Source: Acanthornis magna (taxonomy: Eukaryota > Chordata > Aves > Passeriformes > Acanthizidae). From it: DNA of 64,000 bases. The position numbers and the translations under genes were made by a program. The DNA lies in contig JAWUZG010000137.1 in the NCBI GenBank assembly GCA_036785705.1, positions 186,001-250,000 of the forward strand, given 5' to 3'. The notes below the pieces were generated by a model, which was not told where the DNA came from, ran no database searches, and saw only the letters and a list, made by a program, of their open reading frames with translations. Below are positions 25,240 through 38,176 of the stretch, one piece after another; positions within the stretch are counted from its first letter, which is position 1; each line of letters opens with the position of its first letter.

Positions 25240-25292
25240 AAGGAAAAAAAAAGAAACACAAAACCACCAAACAAAACAACAAACATTACATA
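25240..25292 (+). repeat. A/C-rich low-complexity tract
   Basis: An A-rich run followed by AAAC, ACCA and AACA words with almost no G or T. It resembles the complement of the G/T-rich tracts at 6.7 and 14.9 kb. No function is inferred. Confidence 0.7.
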
Positions 25293-28200
25293 GTCAAAAG
25301 AAAAAAATCACTCTGTCTGCAAAAAGGCACAGTTCTAAACATTCCAGGAAGAGTGCTTATATATAGCATAATATAATTATTATGAATGACCTGATTGTTA
25401 ATGATGAGTGAATGCTAGGACTGCAATCACTCAGTTCAAAATGATACTCCTGCCCTTGGGATGGAGAAAACAGAGCACTGGGAAGGTTTGAATTCAGCAT
25501 GTTGAAGAAAACAAGTAAAAATGACCATCTTGCCTGTATCACCCAATGTCAACTCACATGGGCAATTTTGTTATCTCAGAAATCCTTAGAAAGGTCTACG
25601 AGATCACAGCAGTGATGCCATAAATTTCCACAATGTATAATGAACATTAAGATTATAGTATTATAAACTCAGGGGTTTAGATGTTTTTTAGTTGAGTTGG
25701 TAGTTCTCCAGATCAAATTCATAACACAAATATGAAAATGCTATCTGTTTCTTATACTGAGAGGAGGAAACAAACATCAGTCCCTAAAGAAAAAGCAAAA
25801 CATGTAAAACCATTAGGAATATCATTTCAATCCTACAAATTTTTTCAACCTCTTTAGAATATAAAAGCCTTCTGAGTCACCCTGACTGTATCAGAAAAGT
25901 TCTTGCCAGAATCTACAGAGAAAAGAAAGATAACTTGTGGTCATTGTCATGTTGGCTGCATAGTAATAAGGCACTAACTATTATTTGCCACAGGACCTTT
26001 CATGAAGGGCACTACTATCAACAGCTCAATTGATTTGCTCTCCTTCTGAATGTGTTTTTCACTACTCAGCAGATAGCTACAGGATCTGCCCATAAAGCAA
26101 ACAAAAAGAAACCCTCAAACATCACAATAAAAATTTTTTATATCTATATAGCACATATGCATGTTGTGAAAAGCTGTTTTAACTTGCTTCCTATGGAAAT
26201 AAATTAGTCAAGATAAAGGCCTAAGAATTACGTTTCTAGCTAAACAAAATACTGTGTGTGTATCTGAGGACCACAAGTGTTCATCTGAATTGAGAAATCA
26301 GTTTTTGGTGTGACATACAAACACTGTTTACTAAGCAAGGATTTCAGTGACTGGTATTTTGGAGGCCACAAATTTTTTCCTACTTTGCTATGATTTTCTT
26401 CCTCACAGCTCTACAATCACTGTTTTTTCTTTCAGTAACCTTAATGCAGAGAAAATTAGGTACAGCAGTGATTCATCAATGATTTTTTTGTGCTAAGAGC
26501 AGATCAAAACAAAATTGCAGGAGCTGATTTTGTGAGAAAGTGTCAAAGAAAAATGTTTTGTAAAAATACATTAATTAATTCTGTGGTTTAAACATCCCTA
26601 CCTCAAGTCACACAGGCATATGATCCTGATAAAAGTAAAATCTCTAGATTTTGTAAAGATGGTCTCACGCAGACTTGGTATGGAAGTGTGCCATCTTCTA
26701 ATCTGAGAAATGATCCAAGAAGAACCGACCAAATCTATCTAGTATCTGTGTAGATAATGGGCATGTGGGACCACTCAGTAGAAGGAAATCTTATTCACAA
26801 CCAGAAAATTACTTTGAAAACTTTTTAAAGATCATGTTGAAGTGTTAAAATATTCTGAATCAAAATCCTTAACAACAATTAAAATTTAACAAGAATGAGC
26901 TCTTCATTAACATTAACTTCTAATCAACAAACTTACATTAACATGTAAAATAAAGAGTGAGAATTTCATTCCATGCTTTTTAAACCTAATTGGCTAAATG
27001 CAGTCCTTGGTAAAGTTAGGATGACAATAATGGGATTGAAAGATATAACTCAGGCTAGACCTTTGTTAAAATAGTGTTCTCTTTTCCAAAAAAGTCTAGA
27101 TACTCCAAAGCTCTTTGTGCTAAGGAATATATAACAGATCTGATTCTTGGTCGAACACTCTCCTGCCTCTGGAAGAAATCAGTACCTGATATGCAGAGAA
27201 AGGCTAAAGGCTTCAGCAATACACCTAAACATTCAGGGAAAACAGGAGGCATTAATGAAGAAAAGTCCCTTCTTTGCTTTTCTGAAGATCATCTTAAAGC
27301 ATAACCCCAGAAAATCCATACTAAATCAATGTCATGGTTTCACTGTGTTATCATAATATATGCCTATGCCATAAATTTTTATCAGTATGTTTTCACTTAG
27401 TAATATTTTAATTAATATTATCATTCTTACTTTATACTTAGTATCAAACCATATCATCAGCATTAAAAAAAAAAAAAGAATTGTTGTCACTTTTCTGTGA
27501 AGAGGAGAGCGGCACAAGGATAAAAGGCATGTATAGATGTACCTATGCTTACAGACAGATGTAAGGGTAAGTGAAGATGTGGCCAAACTAATAATGGGGT
27601 TCACCATTTTTGGTATGTGCAATGAGCAGGTATTTCCAGAGGGCTGAGTAGGTTATGCAGAGCAGTTTGTCTGACTGGATGCATTAAAAACCATTGAGGA
27701 CCTGGAGCTAAGCACTTACTCTGTTAATGGAAGTGCTGCTCATTTCCATCCAGCAGTTTATCTCCTGAGTGACTAAAGGCACCTCAGGCCAGGTTACAAA
27801 GGAGTCTAATGGCCTTGCAAACAAAGTAAATGCCAAGAGATCTTCTTATCCACAGGAATTCAATAACTCCTAGAGTGTTTGAATAATACTCCTCAGATAT
27901 AAAGCCATGCATGACAAATACTCAAAAGGCTACTAGATCTCAAAAGGCATGAGATATCTCAAAGAAACCTTGTCTCACCCTTAATGGATTTCTAAAGGTT
28001 TGTGGAATTCTGGAATCCTGTTATGAATCAACATATGAATCACCAGTGGGCTTTTTTTTTCCCCAAGATCCCCAATTTTCTCTCTACTACTCTGAATGAT
28101 TGCATTCAGAATGAAGGTAAATTTTTTTAATGCTTGGCAGTAACAATAAGATGTGTAAAGAAACTCAGAAAACCACACCGACCTAGAACCAGATTAATTT

Positions 28201-29112
28201 ATGCAAGTATTAATTTTAGCTAAATATAGTTTGTATTGCTTAGATAAACTGTGGGTAATGCAATGTGCAGAATAAAAATCCTCAAAATTATTACTGCTTA
28301 AAATGTGGGTAAGGAAGACAACCAAAATCACTGCAATAAAATTTTTTATCCCTTTTTTGTACCAAGAAAAAATGACACTTTTATTAAAAATGGAGTGATG
28401 GAAGTTACATCCAGATCCAGTTTCCAGCTGGACTCACTCGATATCAGCATTTATATCTGAACTAACACTGTGACTCATGAGTGGATTAAATAGTGCTAAA
28501 TAGTAAGATATAATTCCTTATATGTATTTTACTAAAAAAAATGAAGAGTGACACCACTCTAACAGTTGCAGGCTTATATTATGCTAATGACCTTTATTGC
28601 ATTTCATACTTCAGAGTTTTCTTTAATAATCTATAGGGGTCAAGAAAGAGTTGACTTTGATGGACAGTTTGATCTCTGAGATTGAATTTTTCCCTGCTTT
28701 CCTCTGGGTCACGTACCAGCCCTGACCATGTCTGTGCTCTGAGATGATAGACAGACTCTACCAACTACAGGTACATGTCAGACATACCTTTCTTCCGTGC
28801 TTGAGGAAGGAATTTTCCACTCATTTAGATTGGCAGAACCCTTTAAGGGACTTATACCTTCGGATGTATGAAGTGTGATTGACTTGCTGAGATAACTGGA
28901 ACATATTGCTTCTTGCCAAACATTGAACACTGCCTTCATCTCTCCCAAAATTACTTTTCCAGAAATATTTAACCTGACTAACATCTGGGTTTCTTATTAT
29001 GTATATGGCTAATATCTTGAGAATCTATTAACTTCTTTTCCAAAATTAAGAAAAAATCATGGCATAGGGCCCTACAGAGTTTCACTTGGAACTAAAACTA
29101 AGGCACCCTATC
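25293..29112. other. Non-coding interval, nothing recognised
   Basis: AT-rich sequence with a 13-base A run at 27465-27477. A slightly GC-richer stretch lies at 27.60-27.83 kb. No frame or repeat family is recognised. Confidence 0.55.
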
Positions 29113-29200
29113 ATCAGTGAAATACAGGGTTAGAAGGGACCTTGAGAGGTCATCAAGTCCTATCCATGGCATTATCACCTAATTTATTCAGTCATTGGTC
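29113..29200 (-). mobile_element. Short CR1 3'-end fragment (probable)
   Basis: The words 'gggttagaagggaccttgag' and 'aggtcatcaagtccta' match the complement of the region just upstream of the CR1 3' terminus. The terminal octamer repeats are degraded (only 'gtgaaatacag' remains). The match fades after about 29,200. This is an old, very short copy. Confidence 0.6.
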
Positions 29201-32200
29201 ATAATGTTTTGGAGTTTCATAGTGGGAAAGATGAAAGTTTATAATGGAGAAAAATAATAGCATGTCTTCTGTGTTACTGGTATATACTTACAATTTCCTA
29301 ATTAATTTCAATAATGGATTTTACTTGTTTGACTGCTACAAGGAGAACTAGATTAAAGACAAGTAATTTTTCTGAATATTCTGCGTAGAATACCTCTGTT
29401 AGGATCAACCAAGGGATGACTTTTCCAGAAGATTACCTTTTTGTGACTCATATGTAGTGTGCAAACCACAGGATATTTTGTTATATGTAATACAATATCT
29501 GGATTTTCTTAATTTTTTTCTGGCTGATTTGTTCATTTTCAGGTATTGTGGCCTTGTCCATGTTAAATTTCAAACTAATAACCTGAGACCTATTTCTTGT
29601 GACCAGTTTGATTTCTGAATGTATCTGCCAGAATAATTGGCGGTGTTGGACTGAACTCATGAAACATTATGCTTAATGCAAACAAAAGTAATTTTTCTGA
29701 GAAATTAAAAAACTTTATTAAAATACTTGGCAAGTATGGTTACCAGACAATGAATAGAGTAGACTTTCTGGTACTTTAAGCACCATCAGCTAGATGAAAA
29801 CATGTCCAAAAGAAAGGAGGATAGACTGGGACAAATCAAAAGTACAAAGTTATACTGATTTTATTGAGACATCATCATCTGAGTATGTCTACATAGGCTT
29901 TACATCTCTTATTTCTAAAACATAGAAACCTCAATGCCTCATTGCTATGTACCTACTCCTAGATAAGAAAATCCACTTTTTGGAGGGGGTCATTGCTAAA
30001 ATCCAGACACTTAAAAATATCCATACACTTAGCAGGTAGCTTTCTGGATGATTAAAAACCATTTCTTTTCCTCTTCAATTGCAGCACTGCTGAACTGGGG
30101 CATTTGAGGTATATCTCTCTTCCTCCCTACATTCACTCATCACAAACAGTGCAAAGTGACTAAGGCACAGGCCATAAAGAATAGGTGAGGTTTATGGAAT
30201 ACAAGAGTTTAAACCCATGCAGGCTACAGAGTAAATGTGGATGTCGGATTTCATATGCAATTGTATTAAATACTGAAGAAAATCTAAACTTCCCTTCTTA
30301 TTGTGGGTACATTTCTAAAAAAGGGTAGCCACAAATCCATTTTGTGAAGTGCTCTGTCCTGTTCCTTTGCTTTAACTTTCAATAGGTTGCTGAAGAGAAT
30401 CTGTGTGGGGGAATATCCAGGAATATCCAGTTTTGGGATCCAGGTCAGGCCTGGTAGGTGCCAGCTTATGCTGCACTACACTGTCCTTGTACAAGAGTTA
30501 AAAACTCAAGTCTGGTTGGCTGGGACATTTAAGGACAAGCATTCCCAGAGTGCAAAGGCAGCTGACAGAGCAATCAGAACCAGAAAACTTTAGATGTTTA
30601 AGTCCTAGAAAGCATAAGTACATTTGAAACATCCACAACACTATGTAATGATATATAAGAAAATTAGGAACTTACCCAGTCTCGTGCTGCTGCTATTAGC
30701 TTTGTAACTGGAAGCTATTCCCAGAATCAGGATCCTGCTCCACTCAGGTATTGTACAAACAAGGATGAAGATTTTGGACTAAATAAACCAATGCATTGGT
30801 GCTGTATTCACAGCCACTATTATAGGAGCAGACCATTGCTATCAGACGTTCCCCTTCTCCCACTAAAAATTTCACTCATATTGGAAGAAACATTCCATCT
30901 CTCTCCTTGCAAATTTAGGGATATATTTGAAAACTTTGGAAATAATCGCCATTGTTTTCTAATTTGCTGTAGAATATGGCTGCTGTGTTTTTTTCAGAAA
31001 CCAAAACGTGTGAAATTTCTCTTGCAATTAAAATCTATTGGAAACTTTTGTGAAAGCACTTTTCTGTCACCATTGACTGTGTTTATTTATACTGAGATGT
31101 GTCATCATCTTCCCTTCTTTTTGCAGAGGGGAGTAGTATGAGAAAGTTTTGTTAGCTTCAGTGTTTTTCTATTCTTTGCGTAAAGCAATTCTTAAAAACA
31201 ATAGTGTCTAAAAGCAATTCACCCAAAGGTATCTCAAGCCAACCTTTTACTGTTCAAACAGCAGGAAGTTAGTATAAAACCTAATAAAACTAAATGACAC
31301 AACCCTAAAATGATAGGATTTAGCCAGTGGTGAAGTAATTTATTTTCTGATAATGAATGATTTGTCATAAACCATGCAAAAATATTTCCACTTACAAATA
31401 AGTTCAGAAAAAAAGAACTCAGAACAGAAGGCTGGCACTGTGAACATCAGTGTAGCTTGATATTCCCATGCTCAAGGAGTTGCCAGTAACAAGTCTGTTA
31501 AGTCCTGGGCTGCTTTCTCTTGTTACAACTCAAAGTTATCAGGGTGGGAAAAATACTAACATATAATATTTCTCATTGGCTAAATAGCAATGCCTCATTC
31601 AACAGGAAAATAAAAATTACCAGGCTACAATACTGAGAAAGGATTTGTAATTTAGAATACATTGTTTCAGTTGGTAAAACTGATTATATTTAATGTTTTA
31701 ATGTTATAATGGTTACTTATCAGGTCCAGGCATTGACACTCCTCAGTTAATGAATTTACTTAAAAGAGAGACAGGAACATCAAGAACTGGATTATTTTTT
31801 GAAGGAGGAGCTCCTGTTTCTATATTGTGCCATTCAGTACTACATAAGGGATGTAAATCCTTATTGTTTTCTGTTCAGGAAGTCTCTTTATAATCAAGTT
31901 GTTACTAATATATTAAAAGATTTCACTATTGTATATATTGATTTCTCAGTCTTCCTTCAGAACATGCTTCACAGCCCACCGATGCGTTAATATAGAAACT
32001 TCCATAATGTGACATCATCAGTATTAATGTAACATTGCCATTGAAATCTATCACCTTGGGCTTGAAAGGTCATTTTCAAAGTTAACCGCCTAAAGTGGTG
32101 CTAAACTGTTAATGTTGTCAAATAAGTTGTTAATTTTTTCAAAATCTAGGCATTTTTGTGCTATTAGCTATAAAGATGCAGCCTGCTGCCTGAGTCTGAT

Positions 32201-35200
32201 TCATGTAATTGAAAATACTGCTGAAACAGCTATATGTATCCATTTGGGCCTGAAATTATATATCTGGTTTCACTTAGATCATGTGCAATTGTTGTTTTAG
32301 GGTACAGGTCATTTCCTGCCATTTTGCAAAGAAAAACCAAAATGTGACTTTTTGTCATGATAAAGAGAATGTGAAAGGATCAGAGGAGATGCAGGCTTAG
32401 ATTCTTTTGCCACACAAAATTATTTTAAGAAAACTTAAGCATGTGTTTCCGTTAAATATTAACAAATATGTTTTAGGCTATCGTCTGCCACATCTCATCT
32501 CATCTCTACTCTAGAGCCAAATTGGCATATTTTTATTTTGGGTTTTTTTTGTTTTTTATATTATAACAGTGACTCTTTTGTCTGCAGATTTCTACCAATG
32601 CAAGTACTTATGGACTAAAAAGTCATAAAAGGAGGTGTATAGACTCCAAGTGTTCCTTTCTTCTGAAGTAAAAATGTTGACAGCAGTGAAAGTTTCACTA
32701 TTCATAAGCTTCTCTTCTCTGTTCTGAATTCACACTCCCTCACCACATGAAACCCTGGACAAAGTCATCATAACCGATTGCTGAGTACTAAATGAGGCAA
32801 ATCCTGGCAAAGCTCACATGGCTAAGGAGATCATCTGGGCCCCAAACAGCTGGTGAATCAGGCAACTGTGTCTGGGATAAGCCACTCGGGCAAAGGCTGC
32901 CTGCATGGGGCCAGTCTGCCTTCTGCAGCCAGGAGCTCTGGCACCAGCCCCAAGGTCAGCAGGGAGCTCGCATGGATGAGCTTTCCCTTGTCCCCTGAAT
33001 TTCATCTCCTCTCCACCCAAATGATATTTTCAGAGTTATTCAAGAGCACAAAGGAATCCGTCTGAAAATGGACAAGAAGTATTTTATGAGAAACCAAATT
33101 CTAGATACCTTTAAAGTTCTGCAAGTACACTTCTCTCACTATTTCAGCTAGTGAATAAGCCATCCTTTTTCCACTCTGTGTTTTGTGAGTGAGTTTTGTG
33201 AGACCAGTCCATGTTACTGGTCCTGTGATCTTCTTTCAGATTTCTTCCTAGTATTTTTGGCCATAATTTTTCTGGAAGATAGAAAGAGAAAATAGTTTTT
33301 TTCAGAATGACATCAATAAGTTTGATGGTAATTTCTTGTCTTGAGTCAATAAAAGATTGGTATGTGTTTTTTCCTTAATAATTTGTCAATGTCCATGAAT
33401 TACAGTGGAAATAAAAAGGTTACAACATTGTCTGTTTCATACATAGGACAATGTTATGTAGTCTTTTGCTTTGGGTGGAACAAAGTAAAGCAGCATGCCA
33501 TTCCAGTGTATGTGTGGAAGATAGAGCACAGATTTCACTTTTTCTTTACCACCTTCGAAATAATTAGGTCTTCTCAATGAAGGATTCAGTCTCCACTAGA
33601 GCAGGCACTGTGTGTACTTTTCGGAGGAGCACAAGTATAATGTATGACTGCTGAATTAGTCCCATTATACTCCCATTGAGAAAGATATTTGTGAGAGTAC
33701 ATAAACAGCAAACTACTCCAGGCACTTCCAAATTTTAGATGACAAATTTCACATTATCCTCATTCTCCTAATGTTATGTAACAGCTAAGAAGTGGCTTTT
33801 GTTGTTGTATGTATGACTCAGGTCTTTTTATATCCAACACAATCTGAGAAAATGGGATTGTGAAATAAACTGCAAGAACGGTTAGAAGAAAAGCACACAT
33901 AGATAATAACATTTGCTCATTTAATGTGGCAGCTTACCAAACGTCACACAATAGATTTGTTAGAATAACTGTCGGGTGGAGAGAGTATAGAGATTTTGCT
34001 ATTTCTTTAATAGTTTGCCTTTGTGATTTTTAAATAACACTTTTGAATTTCTGATTTATAAACTCTGACCTTTCAGCTAGAAACTTTCCTCTATTTTACA
34101 TTTGACAACTCTTTCCTGTTTCTGCACTTAGGAGTGACCAAAGTCCATGAAGTCTTTCAGCTCAGTCCCTGTGAGCTGGTGCTTAGCAATAGCTGTGTTG
34201 GTGACCCTAGCTTCCCTCACACACTGGACAAGAGAATTAATATCAGCTGCAAAAAACCTAACCTAATCAAGACCACGATTTAATTTATTAGCACAACTCT
34301 GAAGGCACAGTTGCAACGCTCTGGTCTATTTACACCAACAGCACTGCTGTAATAACACTTGTTTCTTTCTAGACCATAGAGAAATGCATGAAAGAGGAGA
34401 ACTGAGGTAGGGTATGATGTAGTCACAGAGTAATTTCATTTATTATCACTTGGATCCACCTCTTGGACAAAAAAAATAGGATGACTTTACATAAAGGAAT
34501 GTATTTCCCCTTGTCATGGTGGAACTGATCCCAAACATCCACACTGCTGTTAACAGAGTGACCCCAGCTGGAGTACTTTAGAGGGTTTGCTGATGCTTTC
34601 ATTAAGTAATACTCACTTTTTAAATATAGCTTCAGAAAATCTTTCTCCTTACTGCCTTCCTTCAGTGTGCCCAGGACTTTTTTCTTTTTGTAAAGCATTT
34701 ACTCAAAAGGTGAAGTGAAAGCAGCTGTGGCTAGTGGATGAAGTAAAATCAAATTACTTATTAGAAGCCAAAACCAAGAAACCTGGCAACTAATCCTTTT
34801 ATTTATGCATCATCCCCACAAATTTATTCTTATTGAAAGAACCATATCTGTGTTGTTTTTTCCTTAGAAATGGAAGTTTCCACAGAATTATTGCTTATTT
34901 CGTCTTTCAAAATGTAATACGACCTGAACCATAGTTTCTTTCCCCTCTCCTTAGTGTAACTGGTCCAGACATCATTTTACTAAATGTCTCAGATTAAACA
35001 TTCTCTGTCAATTACAGATGATAGAGATCTGCTAAGATAATGAGTCCTAGTACAATGCCTGCTTTAATTGCTACGTTATAATCTCCAGACCTGAAAAACT
35101 CCAGAGACCTCTAATAATAAAACCCCTGTCAGCTGTGCAGGTGTGGAATTCATTACAAGTTGTTCCCCTCCTCCTCCCCCCCTCCTGCCCTCACCTCTCT

Positions 35201-35800
35201 TGCACACTCCCTTTCCTCTCTTTTTAAAGCAGGAGAAGTCCTAAATGCCTTGGAAGTGTGCCAGCGCCTCAGGGTTTCACAGTAAGTTGAAATATCATTT
35301 AAAGTTTAAGCACAATGTTGCTTTGAAAGCTCTGCAGAACAGAGGAAAAAGCAGGAAAGCGTAACCAGAAGGTCTGTTCAAAGAGCAACAACAAAATGGT
35401 GACATTTCTGCAAATGCACTACTGCCATATTTTTCTTTAGGGGGAAAAATTAGCATCAGAACGATTTTTGGCATCTCTCTGTAAGGGCAACTCACCAAAG
35501 GACAGCAGCAGTTGAATTCTGGGGTTTTTCCCTTTTTTTTTTTTTTAGCAAAGCAGAAATATGCTGGACCAGAAAACATTTGTTTGAATACAATTTTTTT
35601 CCCTGAAAGACAAACCTTTTGTTATAGTTTAAAATTGGTGACTAAGTCAATTATTCCAGTAGTTAACTCTTTGTTCTTGATTCAAAGAATTTATTACTAC
35701 GAGATTTGGAGAGTCTATGTAGAAAACCTGAAACAATGTAGTGTTTTCATATGCAAAGTCTCAATTTGTGGTCTCAGTTTACGCTGAGGTCATATTTACA
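29201..35800. other. Non-coding interval, no gene seen
   Basis: Mostly AT-rich single-copy DNA. GC-richer patches occur at 30.39-30.60 kb (with GAATATCCAG duplicated in tandem at 30411-30430), 32.79-33.02 kb and 34.13-34.35 kb. A pyrimidine-rich stretch lies at 35161-35228. The longest frame (30791-31141, plus) has no recognisable domain. None of the GC-richer patches matches CR1 or the LTR types in this window. Confidence 0.5.
35161..35228 (+). repeat. Pyrimidine-rich tract
   Basis: An almost uninterrupted C/T run (CTCCTCCTCC, CCCCCCTCC and similar), purine-rich on the other strand. It could be a low-complexity repeat or a GAGA-like or purine-tract binding site. Confidence 0.7.
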
Positions 35801-35945
35801 GATTCATAGTATCATTCAGCTTGGAAAAGACCTCTGAGATCATCGAATTCAGTCCTCAACCCAGCACCGCCATGTTCACCGCTGAGCCATGTCATCAAGT
35901 GCCACATCCACTGGCCTTTTAGACACTTCCAAGAATGGTGATTAG
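35801..35945 (-). mobile_element. Short CR1 3'-end fragment
   Basis: Begins 'gattcatagtatcattcagcttgg', then 'gacctctgagatcatcgaattc' and 'cacatccactggccttttagacacttccaagaatggtga'. This is the usual order of the last ~150 bp of CR1 read on the opposite strand. It is truncated at the right and carries no coding part beyond the 3' tail. Confidence 0.85.
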
Positions 35946-37039
35946 TGCAGATATGAAGGGGATCATGAAAGGGAAGGGATTCAAAGTTCCCTTTTTCAGT
36001 TTTAGCTGAAAAGGCTGTTATAGATGGTCTAAATTACACTGACTGCAGCAATCAGGTAGGACATCTCAAATCTACCCTTAACCGACCCTTTCCATGCATG
36101 CCTCCCTGGCTCTGTGCCACATTGGGAACTCATTTAAACACTCTTCAGTCATCCTTTAGAGATAATTTTCTGGCTATTTTCTAGCTAGTCATATGGGAAA
36201 AAGCATGGGGGGCCAAGAACAGCAGCTTGGGTTTTACTTAGAATCAACTCTGTAGCAGTTATTTCACGGAACCATGCTGTAGAATAAAAGAAGATAGTGG
36301 AAGACGCCAGCTAAAGAAAGACACATTACATGACCCTGGTGATGGAGATGCTCCTCTATGACTGCAACACTCAGGTGTGACATCAGACACAGGCCTAACT
36401 TTCATCTGCTTCTATGGCCTCTGCTAATAAACTGGTCCTCCAGAATGAGGGCCACATCTACACAATGACTAGGGACTTGAGTTATGCTTCTCTTGGGAAG
36501 TAATTGAGCTTCACTGCTTGCTTTCTTTTGTTTTGGTTGGTTTTGTAATTGGTTTGTTTAATTAAAAATAATTAAAATTAAAATAAAATAAAAATAAAAT
36601 AAAAAATTAAAATTAAAATTGAAACTAAAATAATTAAAAATAATTTTATTGAGAAAAATCTCTTGAGGTTGCGTACAGAATTTACATGAAAACGTTGTGA
36701 AACAGTTCAAAGAATCAGGATCATATGACTGTAGAAGATCTGCAGATATCTGGAAATACTGGTTTGGAAAACCTGATTGAAGTTTTGCAAGGAAAAATGC
36801 AAGCCATATAGAGATTTTCACATGTGATTGAATGTTGAGTTCAGACACTCAAGTGCAAATTTGGATTAAACTAAATTTGTTGACTCAGTCACAGAGCAAG
36901 GCAGCTGAACCAGTCTTCAGACAGTTTTTATCTGCGTTGTGATCCCTGCAATACCACCTGGTAGGCACTCCAAGGAGCCCACACTCAAGGCAGGAAGAGT
37001 CACTGAACACAACTTCTCAGAAACTTACTAGTATGGCTC
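35946..37039. other. Non-coding interval with AT low complexity
   Basis: Contains the TAAAA-type low-complexity stretch listed separately. Otherwise no recognised feature. The last 150 bases before the CR1 are GC-richer and may be a decayed 5' extension of it. Confidence 0.5.
36558..36652 (+). repeat. (AAAAT)/(TTAAAA) low-complexity tract
   Basis: A chain of AATTAAAA, AAATAAAAT and AAAATTAAAATT words with almost no G or C. The minus-strand frame crossing it gives an Asn/Phe/Leu-only tail, so that frame is not a gene. Confidence 0.85.
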
Positions 37040-38176
37040 AGTACCAAAGGACCTCAGTAAAACCTTTGACACCGTCTCCCATGGCACTCCTCTGGACAAG
37101 CTGGCAGCCCATAACTTGGACAGGTGCGCTCTTGGCTGGGTTAAAAACTCTCTGGACGGCTCGGCCCAGAGAGTGGTGGTGAACGGTGCCACATCCAGCT
37201 GCCAGCTGGTCACCAGTGGGGTTTCCCAGGGCTCACTATTGACCTGTTTTATATCTTTTCATGTTCTGAACGAGGGGATCAAGTGGTGCTTCAGTCAGTT
37301 AGCAGATAGCACTAAGTTGGGTGGGAGTGTTGACCTGCTGGAAGGCAGGAAGGCTCTGTAGAGGGCTCTGGACAGGACGGATCAATGGACCAAGGTCAGT
37401 GGCCTGAGGTTCAACAAGGACAAGTGCTCTTGGGTCACAACAACCCCTGCAGCACTCCAGGCTGGGGCAGAGCGGCTGGAAAGCTCCTGGTGGAAAAGGA
37501 CCTGAGGGTGCTGGTCAGCAGCAGCTGAACGTGAGCCAGCTGTGCTCAGGTGGCCAAGAAGACCAAGGGCATCCTGGCATGTGTCAGCAACAGAGTGGCC
37601 AGCAGGACCAGGGCAGGGATTTTCCCTCTGTACTCAGCACTGGTGAGGCCACTCTGCAAAGCTTGTGTCCAGTTCTGGGCCCCTCACTACAACAAAGACT
37701 TTGAGATGCTGACCATGTCCAGAGAAGGACAGCAGAGCTGGTGAAGGGTCTGCAGTACAAGTCTGGAGTACAAGTCTGATGAGGAGAGGCTGAGGGAGCT
37801 GGAGGTGTTTAGCCTGGAGAAAAGGAGGCTCAGGGGGAACCTCATCACTCTTTAAAATTTTCTGAAAGGAGGTTGTAACCAGGTGGTGGTTGGGATCTTC
37901 TTGTAGGCAACCAGAATGAGAAGATATAGCTTTAATCTTTGACAGGGGAGGTTCAAGTTGGACATTAGGAACAATTTCTTCCCTGAAAGGGTGGATAAGC
38001 ATTGGAATGGACTGCCCAAGGAGGTTGTGGAGTCACCATCCCTGGAGGTTTTCAAGAAACAACTGGATGTGGCACTTAGTGCCATGGTCTAGTTGAAGAG
38101 GTGATTAGCCAAATGCTGGACTCAATGATCTTGGAGGTCTTTACCAACCTAAATGTTTCTGTGATACTGTGATTCT
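37040..38176 (+). mobile_element. CR1 LINE, 5'-truncated, 3' end preserved
   Basis: The sequence begins within reverse-transcriptase motif A (D-L-S-K-T-F-D-T-V-S, from about 37051). It continues through motif B, the D-D box region and the C-terminal part of ORF2, and ends at 38176 with the CR1 3' tail (gaggtctttaccaacctaaatg...ctgtgatactgtgattct). It is 5' truncated like most CR1 copies, with several frameshifts and stops. The moderate number of changes suggests middle age. Confidence 0.93.
37051..37744 (+). pseudogene. CR1 ORF2 reverse transcriptase remnant
   Basis: The readable frame at 37116-37361 covers the RT segment after motif A. Motif B, normally a P-Q-G core, reads S-G-V-S-Q-G-S. 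The catalytic F-A-D-D box has become L-A-D-S at 37299-37310, so the second aspartate is lost. The frame stops at a TAG after 'GRKAL'. A later frame (37550-37744) gives the C-terminal '[20 protein letters not shown]' segment. The enzyme would be inactive even if the frames were joined. Confidence 0.85.

Noticed and set aside
30411..30430. GAATATCCAG tandem pair resembling an NF-kB site
   Set aside because: It does not meet the GGGRNWYYCC consensus, and a 10-bp duplication is common by slippage.
30791..31141. 116-codon plus-strand frame
   Set aside because: Cys/Phe/His/Leu-rich composition typical of non-coding AT-rich DNA. No domain recognised.
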